Source: Cerioporus squamosus | Lineage: Eukaryota; Basidiomycota; Agaricomycetes; Polyporales; Polyporaceae | Assembly: GCA_022592435.1 (NCBI GenBank) | Contig: JABYQS010000035.1 | Coordinates: 1 to 64,000, forward strand | Direction: 5' to 3' | Length of the DNA stretch: 64,000 bases | Shown here: positions 10,824-21,440 of the stretch, piece by piece | Layout: every line of letters starts with the position of its first letter | How positions within the stretch are numbered: the first letter of the stretch is position 1 | Program-made: the position numbers and the translations under genes | Notes under the pieces: generated by a model | What the model saw: only the letters and a program-made list of their open reading frames with translations | Told to the model about the DNA's origin: nothing | Database searches by the model: none

Positions 10824-10871
10824 CAGGCTTCGACGCGTCTCCTGGACGCGTGCTTGACGCGTCGAAGCCTG
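10824..10871. repeat. Perfect 16-bp palindromic hairpin with ACGCGT motifs
   Basis: CAGGCTTCGACGCGTC (10824-10839) and its exact reverse complement (10856-10871) flank a 16-nt loop. The loop contains a third ACGCGT. The site lies upstream of the divergent RNH203 start and close to the tRNA gene. It could be a stem-loop or a paired site for an MCB-type factor. Confidence 0.6.
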
Positions 10872-10931
10872 CCCTCAAGTAAACGTAGCGCCCCGCAAAA
10901 ACACAAAAGAATGATCTATGGACCAACTTAT

Positions 10932-11021
10932 GACGACAGTGGGATTCGAACCCACGCCCGTGAGGACCAGATAGGACAAGCTTCCTGATTCTGGCGCCTT
11001 AGACCGCTCGGCCATATCGCC
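10932..11021 (-). tRNA. tRNA-Leu (anticodon CAG) with a short intron
   Basis: The minus-strand sequence folds as a class II tRNA. The acceptor stem is GGCGATA with TGTCGTC, the D arm is GCCGAGCGGTCTAAGGC and the T arm is GTGGG-TTCGAAT-CCCAC, with an enlarged variable arm. The anticodon stem CCAGA pairs with TCTGG around an 18-nt loop, so an intron of about 11 nt (10973-10983) is inferred after the position following anticodon CAG. Class and anticodon are clear; exact intron ends are inferred. Confidence 0.9.
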
Positions 11022-11132
11022 ATGCTACGTTCGGCGTGGTGCTACAACATCGGCAGTCATTCATTTGAGCCTGTATGTACCGGAGTTCCGTTCAAGTTGC
11101 ACTCATACAGCCACTTCGTATAAGTAATCCGA

Positions 11133-12072
11133 CTAACCCAACAAACGATTGCCAAGGTGATACTCTCCGTAAGGATCTCCCACGCAGTATTGGTCCCTCA
11201 GATGGCGAGCGTAAGTATCCCTGCGGTTGAAGTTCGCACTCCAGCATCCACCGACCATAGCCTGCCCATTGTACTGGCCACGCATCGACGCCGCGACCTG
11301 CTCCTCCGACATGCCATATTTGCTGCGTGCGTCTTCTATCGGCACTCCGCAACAGGCCCAGAGAGGACCGTCCGGCTTACCGCGGTGGACCGAAGCCTGG
11401 TGCCGATTGAGCTCCTGCACACGTCCGAAGTCGCTCGAACAGAGCGGGCATTGCACCCGCTCCTTGCGAGCACCCGACGTCGTAGCGGAGGTTCCTGGGC
11501 TGGTGCTCGCGGGGAGATGAGCTGCAATGAGCTGTGCCGAGGTTGGAGCGGGAGCTGATAGGACGGGTATCGGCGTGCTGCCAGAATTGACCGACGACGG
11601 GGAGACAGGTGTTGTCGCAGATACGGGCTCCAGAGGAGAGGGCGCGTGCATGTATACTGCGGACGGAGCACTCCGTGCAGCGCCGTACGTTGTTTGTAGG
11701 GCATGCGTGGCGCCTTGTGCTGGAAGACGGAAGTCGTGAAGGTAGTATGAGGGATGATCGACGGGTGGTGGGGCCATGATCCCGGACGCATCCCGGGAAG
11801 GGTTGGTCGCGACAGTACCCGGAGATACAGACGACCTGCAGTAACAGAGTCTATCAGAATTGACGGGTGGCTTATGATGGAGTCACATACCTCTGGGTGA
11901 GGAAACCGGTCGCACTCGGGCCCCGTTGTCCAGACTCCACGAACGCAGTCGAGCCTTGGTCACTCTGCGCATTGAGGGTTGCTGGGGAGTCGAGATTGGC
12001 GGGCGGGGAATATGCTGGAGGCCCCTGTGAATCGTCCGAGGTCATATCGATGGACGAGTTGCTCTGCTGCAT
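11133..12072 (-). CDS. C2H2-like zinc-finger protein, paralogue of the gene at 2833-4158
   Basis: Exons 12072-11891 and 11835-11133 (55-bp intron) give 294 residues. After a disordered Ser/Thr/Pro/Ala-rich N-terminus, the last 110 or so residues contain a Cys/His module: CPLCSSDFGRVQELNRHQASVH, a standard C2H2-like finger, then ACCGVP, MVGGCWSANFNRRDTYARHL and YHLGNRLLG. The order CCG, MVGGC, RHL, LGNR is shared with the gene 8 kb away, which has weaker finger spacing. A possible 5' UTR intron (GTGAGT to CTACAG) ends just before the start codon. A nucleic-acid-binding role is likely from the finger; the target is unknown. Confidence 0.75.
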
Positions 12073-13144
12073 GCTGTAGACGTCGAAGAGCAGTGCGTGT
12101 GCGGTATAAAGAATGCCAGCTGTACTCACCGGCCTGATATAGCTGTGAACGAGGGTCGGTGGCAAGCGTTGAACACTTCGGCGGCGGCGCACTGGATATG
12201 ATCGGGTGGCAAAGGAGGGTGAGCTGGACTCGGAGGCTATCCCGCGAAACGTCGGGCCGTCGTACTTACGAGTCGTAGTAGCGCACCAGCAAAAGCGTGG
12301 ATCTAGAACGAGGATTACTAGCCAATACGCTCAACAGGGTCTTGCCTGCACCATAGGTTACCGAACTTCAGGAGGGATGCCAGATCGCGCGCGAAGGGGA
12401 CTAGGGTGACGTGTAACTGGTCTGCCGTGCCACCATAACACGCAGCATTCACGCACCAGAAGCACATTGCACTCGTTTGCCACCGAGTGCCACCGCTACT
12501 TCCGGACCGACCAGGCGGCATGGACAAAGGAGGCCCTAGAGCGCGCGTACCCCAGCTCAGCAGCTGCGAAGGCGTTACTCTCTTGGCCGAATACCAACAC
12601 ACCGAGTACCACCGTGCCAGCTTCTCAAACGGCCATAGCGGACAGATCACGTTGAATGATAGGACACGGGCACGCCGCACTATGGTCCGTCGACAGGTCT
12701 TACTGTCGCGAGTCGATTGGCCGACCTGCATGATCCATATTAGCGGATCACTAGTGGTGGACGAGTTTCAGTACCTCTCTGAGCATATAACAACGTTGAT
12801 TATATTCGCCGTTAGTTCATGACTAGTGTCGGCGGTGGTCAACCGTTCAGAACAAGTTGCACTCCGAGCGGGTCCGGGGCACTGAGGGCGCCTCTGGCCG
12901 CGTGGGACTTGCGTTCTACCACCACCTTCCAAATTCGAATTCGAATCGCTGCCAAGACTCGGACTACCGGTATCCCAATCCACTAGAAATCCTTCTACGG
13001 ACCGTGAAGACATATCAGAAAAGCACCACACATCTTTTCAGTGCCTGCGGGATTCGGGAAGTAGTCAGGTAAGTGCTATCCACATGCCACTATACGAAGA
13101 AGTGAACCATCTAGCCTCACTGATGAGCTGCCTCACTGTCAGAA
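12073..13144. other. Intergenic, nothing recognised
   Basis: This lies between divergent genes. Apart from a possible upstream exon of the zinc-finger gene near 12130-12200, I see no coding pattern. Confidence 0.4.
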
Positions 13145-14223
13145 ATGCGGCGTATATCGTTTCTCTCCCTACCTACTGAGGTACAGTGCTTGGTGAAGGA
13201 CGCAATATCTCCGTCGGACCTTCGAACCCACGTCTGCTTCTATTTATCTAACCCTTCTTGCGCTGCGCTCTACGACTCCCTCCACGACGCGGACGGGTTC
13301 TGGCAACACCTGTGCTGGAGCTGCGGTATCGGTATGCTTCCGGCAGAAGACCTTGACAGGGTGCCCTGGCGCGAGATTGCGATCAAATGCATCCAGTTGG
13401 ACGGATTCTGCACACACCCGCAATGCGGCGAGTCTTTGCTGGACTACAACCGTATGTGTCCACCTATGCACCGCGATCCATCCGCTGAAGCTCCCCCACT
13501 CGCCGGCGAACTAATGCGCGAATCAGCCGAGTACATGACGCCGGGTGAGGTCATACTTGTCGACCAACACTTCCGCCACTCCTATAAGGAGCTGCGCCTC
13601 GGCGCACATATGGTGTTCAGTCACATCAGCTTCCGCGACGACGTAGGCTTGCGAGCATTCCCAGTGAACGAGGAAGCGTATGTGCGGTTCGATGAAGAGG
13701 GTGCACCTTCCCCCATCACCGAAAACTCCTCGCGTGCCTATCTGGGGCAACACCCCCTTGTCTCGCACAGCTTTGCAACCGCGGCACCGGTCTACAACAT
13801 GTACATATTCGGCTTCTGTGATACGGACCTATACCCAGACTGTGGCGACGTACAGTCGCGTGCGGTGACCGTATACGACGTCTTGAACAGACTTCATGGG
13901 CAGTGCGTACACCACTCGTGCATGGGTCTTGATTTCTTTGAAACTTCGATATCTGCACCACCAGGCTGGACGAAGAGCTGAGGGTCTCGGATGCAGCGCT
14001 ATACGTGAATGACCATGAAGATTGCATCGCAAAAAAGAACTGGATCCTCGAAGACACCTTGGACAATCTCACCTGCCTGCACGAGATCCTGGCCATCTGG
14101 TACGTTTGGGCTCTTTACAGGTGTGCAGAGTGACCGATGAAAATTTCGTACAGCCTCTTTCGAACCCTATTGAACGAGGAGAACTCGGTTACAGGTGCTT
14201 GCTATGGTATAGAGCAGTACTGA
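13145..14223 (+). CDS. F-box-like protein of unknown function
   Basis: Exons 13145-13902, 13965-14099 and 14154-14223 give 320 residues with introns of 62 and 54 bp. The first exon alone would stop at 13979, but splicing GTGCGT to CCACCAG moves into a long coding frame (QLDEELRVSDAALYV, NWILEDTLDNLTCLHEI). Residues 5-40 (FLSLPTEVQCLVKDAI) resemble a degenerate F-box. A Cys-containing stretch GFCTHPQCGESLLDYN follows. F-box proteins link substrates to SCF ubiquitin ligases. No known C-terminal domain is recognised, so substrate and role are open. Confidence 0.65.
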
Positions 14224-14304
14224 ATAGACCACTATCCGAGCCTTAGCAGAACACGTCTCGAATACTTATGACATATCAGAGTCGCTCTAGCATATAGTTG
14301 GAAC

Positions 14305-15072
14305 CTATCGATACCAGAAATCACTAGCTGTATGATGATCAACACTCTTGTCTGTGATACGTTCCCCGAAAGCGTTGTACTCGTAAGACTTGTAGTCGTA
14401 TCGGAAACCTGCTCTCGCAGCGAGGAAATCCCTACACGGAGTCAACAGCCCGATCACCAGCAACTGGTCTACGGGACTCCCGGCCACCGCCCGAGACCTC
14501 GCGAGCTGCTTCACATATTCTACCTCCTCTTCGGCCATGCAGTCTACGAGCAACGAACGCAGCAGAGGGCACGAGACGTGCCCGCTGGTAAAAACTTCCG
14601 GGTCCGCCAGTAACCGGCCAATACGAAGCTCCTCGGTGTCCCAATTTACGAGATCGAGGGACTCCAGTTAGAGAAGAGAGGATATGAGCGGACCCTTCTG
14701 ACGCAGCAAGATTCATTTGGAGAATCTGTGTTTGATGCAGAGGTGTGTGAGCGTCGAGAACGGGTGATAACTGGTGAACATGTCAAGTAGGCACCGCGCC
14801 ATCTCCTCCTCTATGCGGTCTTTTGCTTGACTCGTCCACTGCTCTCTCGCCTCCAGCTGCGTTTTCTCCGATCGTACCGGGTTTAGCGGGATCATGGTCA
14901 TCATCGCGTGGAGGGAGAGGAGACAAGTGACTTCGATGCGTAGGTGCGAGGCCTTCTTCCCATGGCATACTCTGGCCGACGCCACACTAGGAAGCAGTGC
15001 GAGCGCGTGGTATGCACCGAGAGAAGCGACACGGATTCTCGGGGCGTCGATGTGGGAGAGAAACTCGCGCCT
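14305..15072 (-). pseudogene. 3' half of a LINE-interrupted F-box/LRR gene
   Basis: On the minus strand this continues, in the same frame, the F-box gene fragment at 16394-17530, from which it is separated by the LINE at 15073-16393. It starts at the target-site copy and runs through SHLRIEVTCLLSLHAMMT, then LDMFTSYHPFSTLTHLCI. The frame then shifts twice, near 14735 and near 14680, before LESLDLVNWDTEELRIGRL and the end at 14305. Pattern and leucine spacing fit leucine-rich repeats. Two frame breaks plus the insertion mark it as dead; an unseen intron is the alternative to one break. Confidence 0.65.
15058..15072. repeat. LINE target-site duplication, left copy
   Basis: The 15-bp sequence GAGAAACTCGCGCCT is repeated exactly at 16394-16408, directly after the poly(A) tail. 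It bounds the inserted element. Confidence 0.9.
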
Positions 15073-16121
15073 ACTCGGTCACTACCTGGCGAAGGAGACA
15101 TGAAAACAGCGGCTTCATCCTTCAAAAGAATGCATCCCTGATGCAGGCAGTAATAGGAGCCATACGCAGTCGCAAAGCGGGCACCTATCTACGCTGGGTA
15201 AAAGGTCACAACGGGCATCATGGCAATGAAATGGCCGACTTACTGGCTGGCCAAGGTGCGAAGCGTGATGTACAAGACGTCGTCGACCTATCAGTTCCGG
15301 AGGAGCTGCGCGTGACAGGATGTAAGCTAACCGGGCTGTCACAGAAGCTCGCGTACCGGGCCATCCGCAAAGAGAAACAGCTCACCTTAAAGCCACGCCC
15401 GCGTACAGCGGGTAATATACGGCAGATCCTAGACGAAATGAAGTCAGTCTTCGACATGCCGTTAGTAGAAGGGCAAGTGTGGAAATCGATACGCACGAAA
15501 CATGTGTCGCGGGAGTGTCGACAATTCCTGTGGATGACGATCCACGAGGGCTACATGGTCGGCCACAAATGGCTGCGGGACAAGATGTCAGATGAGATGA
15601 AAGCACGGGCGACATGCAAGCGGTGCGGTGCCATAGAAACCATGCGACACATACTATTCGAGTGTGTCGCGATCGGACGAGAAACGGTGTGGAGGCTACT
15701 GGAAGAGACCTGGGCCCTCACAGGCATGCCGTGGCACGAACCCACCTGGGGGACGGCCCTCGGGGCGGCATGCGCGCCATTCACACGCGAAGACGGCAGC
15801 CGCGCGTTGGCGATGGAACACCTGTGGACTATCCTTGTCACAGAGTCCCTATATCTGATCTGGAAACTGCGATGTGAGCGCGTGATACAGAACGAAGGAA
15901 AGGAAGCATCCGTACAGGAGGTGAACCGACGGTGGTATGCGACCATCGACCGACGACTGGACCTGGACAGAAGATCCTGTGCAGCATACTTGGGACGGTC
16001 AGCCCTCAAGGCAGCGACGGTGGCACGTATCTGGGAGCCGATACTGCCCGCGCGGGAGGACCTCCCGCGCGACTGGGTGACGGACAACGGGGTTTTAGTG
16101 GGTATTAAGCGGGGGCGTTGA
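15073..16121 (+). pseudogene. LINE reverse transcriptase C-terminus (RNase H and Cys/His region)
   Basis: One open frame runs from the element's 5' junction to a TGA at 16119. Motifs in order: YLRWVKGHNGHHGNEMADLL (RNase H catalytic/handle region), FLWMTIHEGYMVGHKWLRD, CKRCGAIETMRHILFEC (CxxC...HxxxxC knuckle) and TVWRLLEETW. Full-length relatives carry an endonuclease and reverse transcriptase upstream; those are missing here, so the fragment cannot move on its own. The intact frame suggests a recent insertion. Confidence 0.85.
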
Positions 16122-16365
16122 CATGGGCACTCTCAGTGCTCCGGGATGACACGCCCCCGTTTCGAGTCCCACACTCTGTGCGTAAATGCATTACCTCGTG
16201 GCAGGGGACTCAGGTCCCTGTCCCGATCTCCATGAACCACGATAAATAGTATATTATACGACCGGTACGCCCGGTCGATCCTAGCACGCCTGACCGCACT
16301 CGTCGGTCGCGAGCAGCCTGATGTGCCTTCGGGACGATGGTAGCTCAAGGCATAAGTGCTCCGCC

Positions 16366-16393
<28 letters not shown>
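15073..16393 (+). mobile_element. 5'-truncated non-LTR (LINE) retrotransposon with poly(A) tail
   Basis: The element is 1,321 bp between two copies of GAGAAACTCGCGCCT and ends in 28 consecutive A residues (16366-16393). It carries only the 3' end of the reverse-transcriptase ORF: the C-terminal part of an RNase H domain, then a Cys/His reverse-transcriptase-associated region. Truncation at the 5' end, a poly(A) tail and a variable-length duplication are the hallmarks of target-primed reverse transcription. It inserted antisense into an F-box/LRR gene. Confidence 0.92.
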
Positions 16394-16399
<6 letters not shown>

Positions 16400-16408
16400 C
16401 TCGCGCCT
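16394..16408. repeat. LINE target-site duplication, right copy
   Basis: This is an exact copy of 15058-15072, starting immediately after the A-run. Confidence 0.9.
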
Positions 16409-17530
16409 GAATGTCCCATGCCTTGCGGTCCTGGAGTGCCGATCTTCGGAGACGCTGAGAATGTCCAGGACGTTCAGCTGCAAAGGGCGAGAGCCCCACT
16501 TGCTGTCCGCTGCACCGGTCCGTGAGGGCAAGTCGACATTGAGAGTGCGGAGGGCAGGGGTACGAAACAAGAGCGTCAACGTACTGTATACGAAGACGTT
16601 TGGGTCCCCTTCCCACAGGGGGTCAGTGATCTCGAGATGGGCAAGGCGCGGGAATTTGTTCGAAGGAAGGAAGTGGTGCGCCGTAAGGCACAGAGATCGA
16701 AGGTTGTCGCAGCTCGCGAACACAGGACCCATCACCTCCTGGTGGTGCTGGATCCGGATGCTTCCGCTGGTAAGAGCGCAATGCTCCAGATTGGTGAGCA
16801 GGAACTTGAACGTGAATAGCGCGTCAACGATTTCCGGCTGTAGTTCATAACAGTCTGCTTGTAAGACGCGAACGCGAGAAGCGTAGCTGGTGAGCGCTTC
16901 CAACATCGACTTGGTCACATTTTTCTTGAGATAGACGTAGATCGGACCATACGTGCAGCGGTGAAAGTAGTGGACGAACTTCGGGCCGTCTACTGTGGAC
17001 CAGAGCGATGGCGTGCTGACTGCGACCTCCCTCCAGTACTGACAGACAATAGTAATCGGACATATGTCCTCGATGTGGACAAACTTGTGGGTAGGACCGT
17101 AGCGGTTTGGACCTTGGATGTACAAACGCCGCGTCTGGATAAGGCCAAAGATGTGGGAGAGTATCTCGGGAGGCAGGCGGTTGACAGGAAGGGAGGCATT
17201 CTTCACGGTTCGGACGGCAAAAGCACATCGGAAGAGCGCGTCCTCGAGGGCGTTGAGCTTCAAGCAGGTCAGCGACAATACGTCAGTCATCATAGGCGCA
17301 ATGAAGTACGTACACCATCATTTCCTTCTATTCTGAAATTTATGCTAACGTGGGAGCCGCATGGAGGGGGTGAAATAGATGTACCTTTGGCGCACCTTGT
17401 CTAGAACTTGCAGGGTGGAGATGCGCTCGTACAACGTCTTGGCCATTCCGTTCAGTTCATGAGTATGTCTTGCGAGCTCTGACTTGTTAATGTGAGCAGC
17501 CGCGCTCCTGCCCGAGCCGGACGCTGACAT
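16394..17530 (-). pseudogene. 5' half of a LINE-interrupted F-box/LRR gene
   Basis: Exons 17530-17396 and 17258-16394 (intron of about 137 bp, acceptor less certain) encode a short N-terminal helix and a clear F-box (NRLPPEILSHIFGLIQT). Next come ICPITIVCQYWREVAVSTPS and leucine-rich segments typical of Agaricomycete F-box proteins. The frame runs into the LINE at 16394. Skipping the LINE and one target-site copy, it continues in frame into 15057 and below. Before insertion this was presumably an SCF substrate adaptor; now it is truncated. Confidence 0.75.
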
Positions 17531-18782
17531 GAAGGATACTACTATCAGTAATTTCGAACACGGCGCGGATTGGCGACTCGATTTTCTGTTTAGTAACCGA
17601 GCCTTGAACGCTCAAAATATGGTGCCGCGTGTATAAGTGACATACCAAGCTGAGAGCAGCACACTTGAGAACCTAGAAAGGTGAACCGTGAAGGCGGAAA
17701 CCTGAAGAGTAAGTAACGAGCTCGGTCCTTGGTCGACGTCGCGCCAGATCATACTTATGTGAAGACTCATGATCATCGTGGGATGCACTGCCACCGGTTG
17801 GGGATGCATCCCAGAATGGCAGGTCTTGTCGTTAGGCCCTCTAGACCATGATACATGATGCGCCAGGGAGTCGACTGCTATTGAATAGTTAGTTTCTCGC
17901 GTGACTCAGGAGGAGGGTATCCTCAGAAAATACAAGCGCCTTGACAGACGTAACAAAGAACGTGTTCCGATATCATGTCCTAGTCGGGTGTAATGGCGAG
18001 GCCAGTTCTCGGACGTCGGACTCTGCTGATTTTTATTCAGTATTGTAGTTTGTTCCTACACCGACGCAAAACGCCCTTCCTCTCCTATAATGCTTTTGTA
18101 TGCGCGTGGCCACCACAGCTTGTGCGGCACTGCGCTCTCCCACTCGCTTATTCGGAGTGTCCCGACGTTGTCTTGTATCTAAGTTGCGGAATCAACGTCG
18201 CGGTCAGAACCCGGGGCCCTTCTCTTCTCGGACGGGGAATGGGTCTTTGAGATACCAACGCTGCTCACATGCCTTGTTGCAGAACTCTACAGTTGCCTGG
18301 TCCAGCCAGTCAAACAGAGCCACTAACCCACCCTGAAGGTGATGCAGATGTTCTCGTATGATGGTTGGTCAGAGGACGAAGAGAAGTACCGAATCCATGT
18401 TTGCACCCCTGTTGCCCCGGGCGACCGAAGCGAAGACCGGGAGCAGAGTTGATAAGGCACTTCCTGGCCCTAATAGTGGCACGTGTTCAGCCGCAGATAA
18501 ACAGAATAGCGTGTAGACCGATGCCCTTGACATTGACACGGGGAGAAATCACTACTGAATGGCACAATGTTGAATAGCAACTTTTTACTCGGTGTGGTGC
18601 GAGAACGCTGTCATGAATACATAAGGAACATGGAACTATGGACTGCCACCGTGACCCTGCATCGCCAGAGTTCAATATACATACTGGGAGATTGCACCGA
18701 GAACAACTTGAACGGCAGTACGAAATATCGGAGGGCATGAATGGACGTCATGCGCGCACATGGCGAGTGCCATGGCGCGACA
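17531..18782. other. Intergenic, nothing recognised
   Basis: The stretch is AT-richer in places and has no supported exon chain. Short open frames show no domain. Confidence 0.45.
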
Positions 18783-20552
18783 TTACGCAATTGACCAGAA
18801 CGGCAACGCGGGAGCGACCTCAGATGTCTCGGCCTCAGGCCCCTCGTCTTCCTTCTCCCCTGGGGCCTCCGAGCGGGAACTAACTGGCAACTCGAAGCTG
18901 TCATCGTCGTCGGACCGTGCCGACAGGTTTGGGTTCACGAAACCTCCGAGGGACGAGATGAAGCTCGGTGTGTTGTCGTACGGGTTTCTGGAGGAATGCA
19001 GAGGATCGTCGGGGTCGAGCCTGACGACCATTTGATTCGCTTCCTGCAGTTCGAGGAGGAAGTGTGAGATCAGGATGGACGTGATTCTGACAAGGGACGA
19101 TTGGTGAGTGATCAGTAGACCATCACTGGCCACAGAATGGTGAAAGGCATACGGCGCAGTAAATCCGGTGACATAACTGCTTCCTGCGTTATCAGTAGCT
19201 ATCTGTCGAGGTATCAACGAAAGTGAACTTGCAGCATGAAGGTGAGAAACTGGCTCACCGCAGTCGCTGACAAGACGAGGTGGAGGACATTCAGACCGAA
19301 CAGGGTGCTAATTCCCGTGGTCGAGAGTCTGTCAGATATGATAACACGTGTGGTGCGGCACGTACACAAATATATGACTCCTGTGCGTACAGTCAGGCAG
19401 TCAATAAACTATAAAGATCATGGACGCGTTTCCACAGAGAGACATACCACTGCGAAGCAAGATGTCCGACATCGTCATTCTCCTCGACTGGCCGATACCC
19501 CTCAGGGTGTCCCGACTGCTTAGCTTTGTGCAGGTGACATATATGAGCAGGATGTCGGCAACGATTAGCGGTGTTCGAGAGACGATCACGACTGTAGAGT
19601 TCCATGGTTAGCGTGTACCGGTGCATATAAGGTTTGGGCAACATACGCCTTGCACGGAGTCAGTACGAGTAATGTGTGGGTTTGAACGAGCTGACTCACC
19701 TAAGGACAAGTGCGACAGTTGTGTTGTCCGAATGGAGGCATCCAAACGGCGGGACAGCGTGTCCTGAGAGATGATAGCCATATGGAACCTAGACCATAGA
19801 CTATCAGTGTTGTGCGCGAGCTACATGCTTCAAGGAACATTGATCCACTGGCACTCACCAGATTGACACCTACTGGCGCTAGAGACAGAGCGCAAACGAG
19901 TAGTCCGAGGAGCTTCCTCCTACTCAGCACATATGCACGGAGGGCAGAGAAGGCTTATCACGACTGTTAGTTCATACTGTAGGTACCCATGAATTGAACG
20001 CATGACCCACCGGCTCCGGGAACATATTGCACTGATCCAATCGCCTGCGCCGCCATTACGACCGAGGTACATCTGAGGAAGTCGACAGTCAATTTCCAGT
20101 ACCTTGAACTCTGTGAGGCTATACACAGACCGCTAGTTCTGGTCAGATTTGCCAGTGCATGGACTGTCTCAGAGCCTGCTCACTTGATCCGAAGGGAATG
20201 ATGCCCAAACGACCATGTTCATGATACAGAGCGTCAAGGTCATCCACCTATTCGCGAAGAACAACAGTGACGCTCCGGTCCGTTTAGCGGTCCAGAAGCA
20301 CGCGACTTCCCGGTCAAATGTAATGAAGGCGTCGCAGATGACGATGACTACGAAGAGAGCAAGCGTCAGGTCGACAGGGACAAGCATGCGATGGACAGAA
20401 CGTACCCGTGGCTGCTACAATGAGGTATTCTTGTGTGTAGCTGTCCGGCAGCGTCAGCAAGCGCGGTGATCCGCGACGAGAGGCCGTTGGTATGCGACGT
20501 ACATGGTGTCGTATTGGGCGACTATCGCAGCGGCATCTGCGTCAGAAGACAT
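18783..20552 (-). CDS. DUF6533 multi-pass membrane protein, copy 2
   Basis: Exons in reading order: 20552-20503, 20440-20406, 20347-20184, 20132-20131, 20072-20011, 19953-19859, 19788-19700, 19648-19647, 19591-19448, 19380-19368, 19307-19259, 19202-19153, 19086-18783 (352 residues). The 2-nt exons are CG and GC. DUF6533 reads CDAFITFDREVACFWTAKR. The tail carries NQMVVRLDPDDPLHSS and PSFISSLGGFV. Exon 10 is 13 nt instead of the 16 nt in other copies: a one-base loss is matched by a donor (GTGTAC) two bases further upstream, so the frame survives. A TATATA lies at 20629-20634, 77 bp before the ATG. Function unknown. Confidence 0.88.
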
Positions 20553-20873
20553 GGCGAAGTCGAATGAGGGCCTTCAGGTCGTCCAGAGCCGCAAGTATTG
20601 TCGCAACGCCATCCGTGATACAACGGGCTATATACTGAGCATGACTCTTCGGTCCACATATAAGATGCCGACCGCGCATGGCTGTGGAGAGTACGTACCT
20701 CGGCCACATTCGCGGTATCTTGCGCGACTGCTTCGTCGGAGATAGAAGCGATGCGAGCACGAGGTAGCGGTTCACCTGAACCCTGGCAGTCGCTTTGTAG
20801 TCGAAGAAGCAACATGAAGGTCAATCCAAGGTTCAAGCATGACAGTTGGCAGAACGACCTACAAGCTTTAGGT

Positions 20874-21440
20874 TCACGCCCCATTGCGGCTCCGGCCAGT
20901 CTGCCCGAGCAGTTCCCAGTTCTCTTTCGCAGGAGCTTCCATGGCAGCTTCCCGCCTACCGCAGCTGGATGGAATTCGCTTGGGACGAAGCCAGTGTGTA
21001 CTGATCATGTAGCCATCGTGCAGCGTCATCCACATGAGATGGGCAGCTTGCTTCGAGACGTGGCGGAACTTCAGCGAGAACCATACCGCCCTCTCCAGAA
21101 GCTGGACAACGCAGCTATGCTCGATGTCACCTAATACCATGTACAGGTTTGCGGCCGTACGCGGCGGTAGCTGCGTCTTCACGTCTTCGTGGGCTCGGAT
21201 GGCCCGATGGGTACACCAGTTCTTGGGTGATACAGCTGGGTTCCGCACTGGTTATTGCGAAAGCCGGTGGGACCATAGAGACCACCACGAGACCTGCGTT
21301 TTTCTCTGCACCCGCGGCTGCGAGTGTGTCGGCAGCTTCGTTGCCCGGGTGGCCATCGTGTCCCTACACACACTTGAACACAGAGTTGGCTTCCCTGGCT
21401 CGTAGCTTCGCCACCGCCTGGTTAGCGAGGCGTTTATAAG
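20874..21440 (-). mobile_element. Decayed LINE fragment (RNase H and Cys/His region)
   Basis: Reading leftwards: GHDGHPGNEAADTLAAAGAE, an RNase H motif matching GHNGHHGNEMADLLAGQGA of the LINE at 15073, then RTAANLYMVLGDIEHS and HVSKQAAHLMWMTLHDGYM, matching the same element. A stop codon replaces the residue before GHDG and the end is missing. It is diverged from the 15 kb copy, so it is an older insertion in opposite orientation. Confidence 0.7.

Noticed and set aside
13903..13981. Stop codon at 13979 as the true end of the F-box-like gene
   Set aside because: A GTGCGT to CCACCAG intron leads into a coding frame and a further exon, and total length closes in frame.
16366..16393. Run of 28 A as an assembly artefact
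   Set aside because: It is directly followed by the target-site duplication and preceded by the LINE 3' end, so it is a genuine poly(A) tail.
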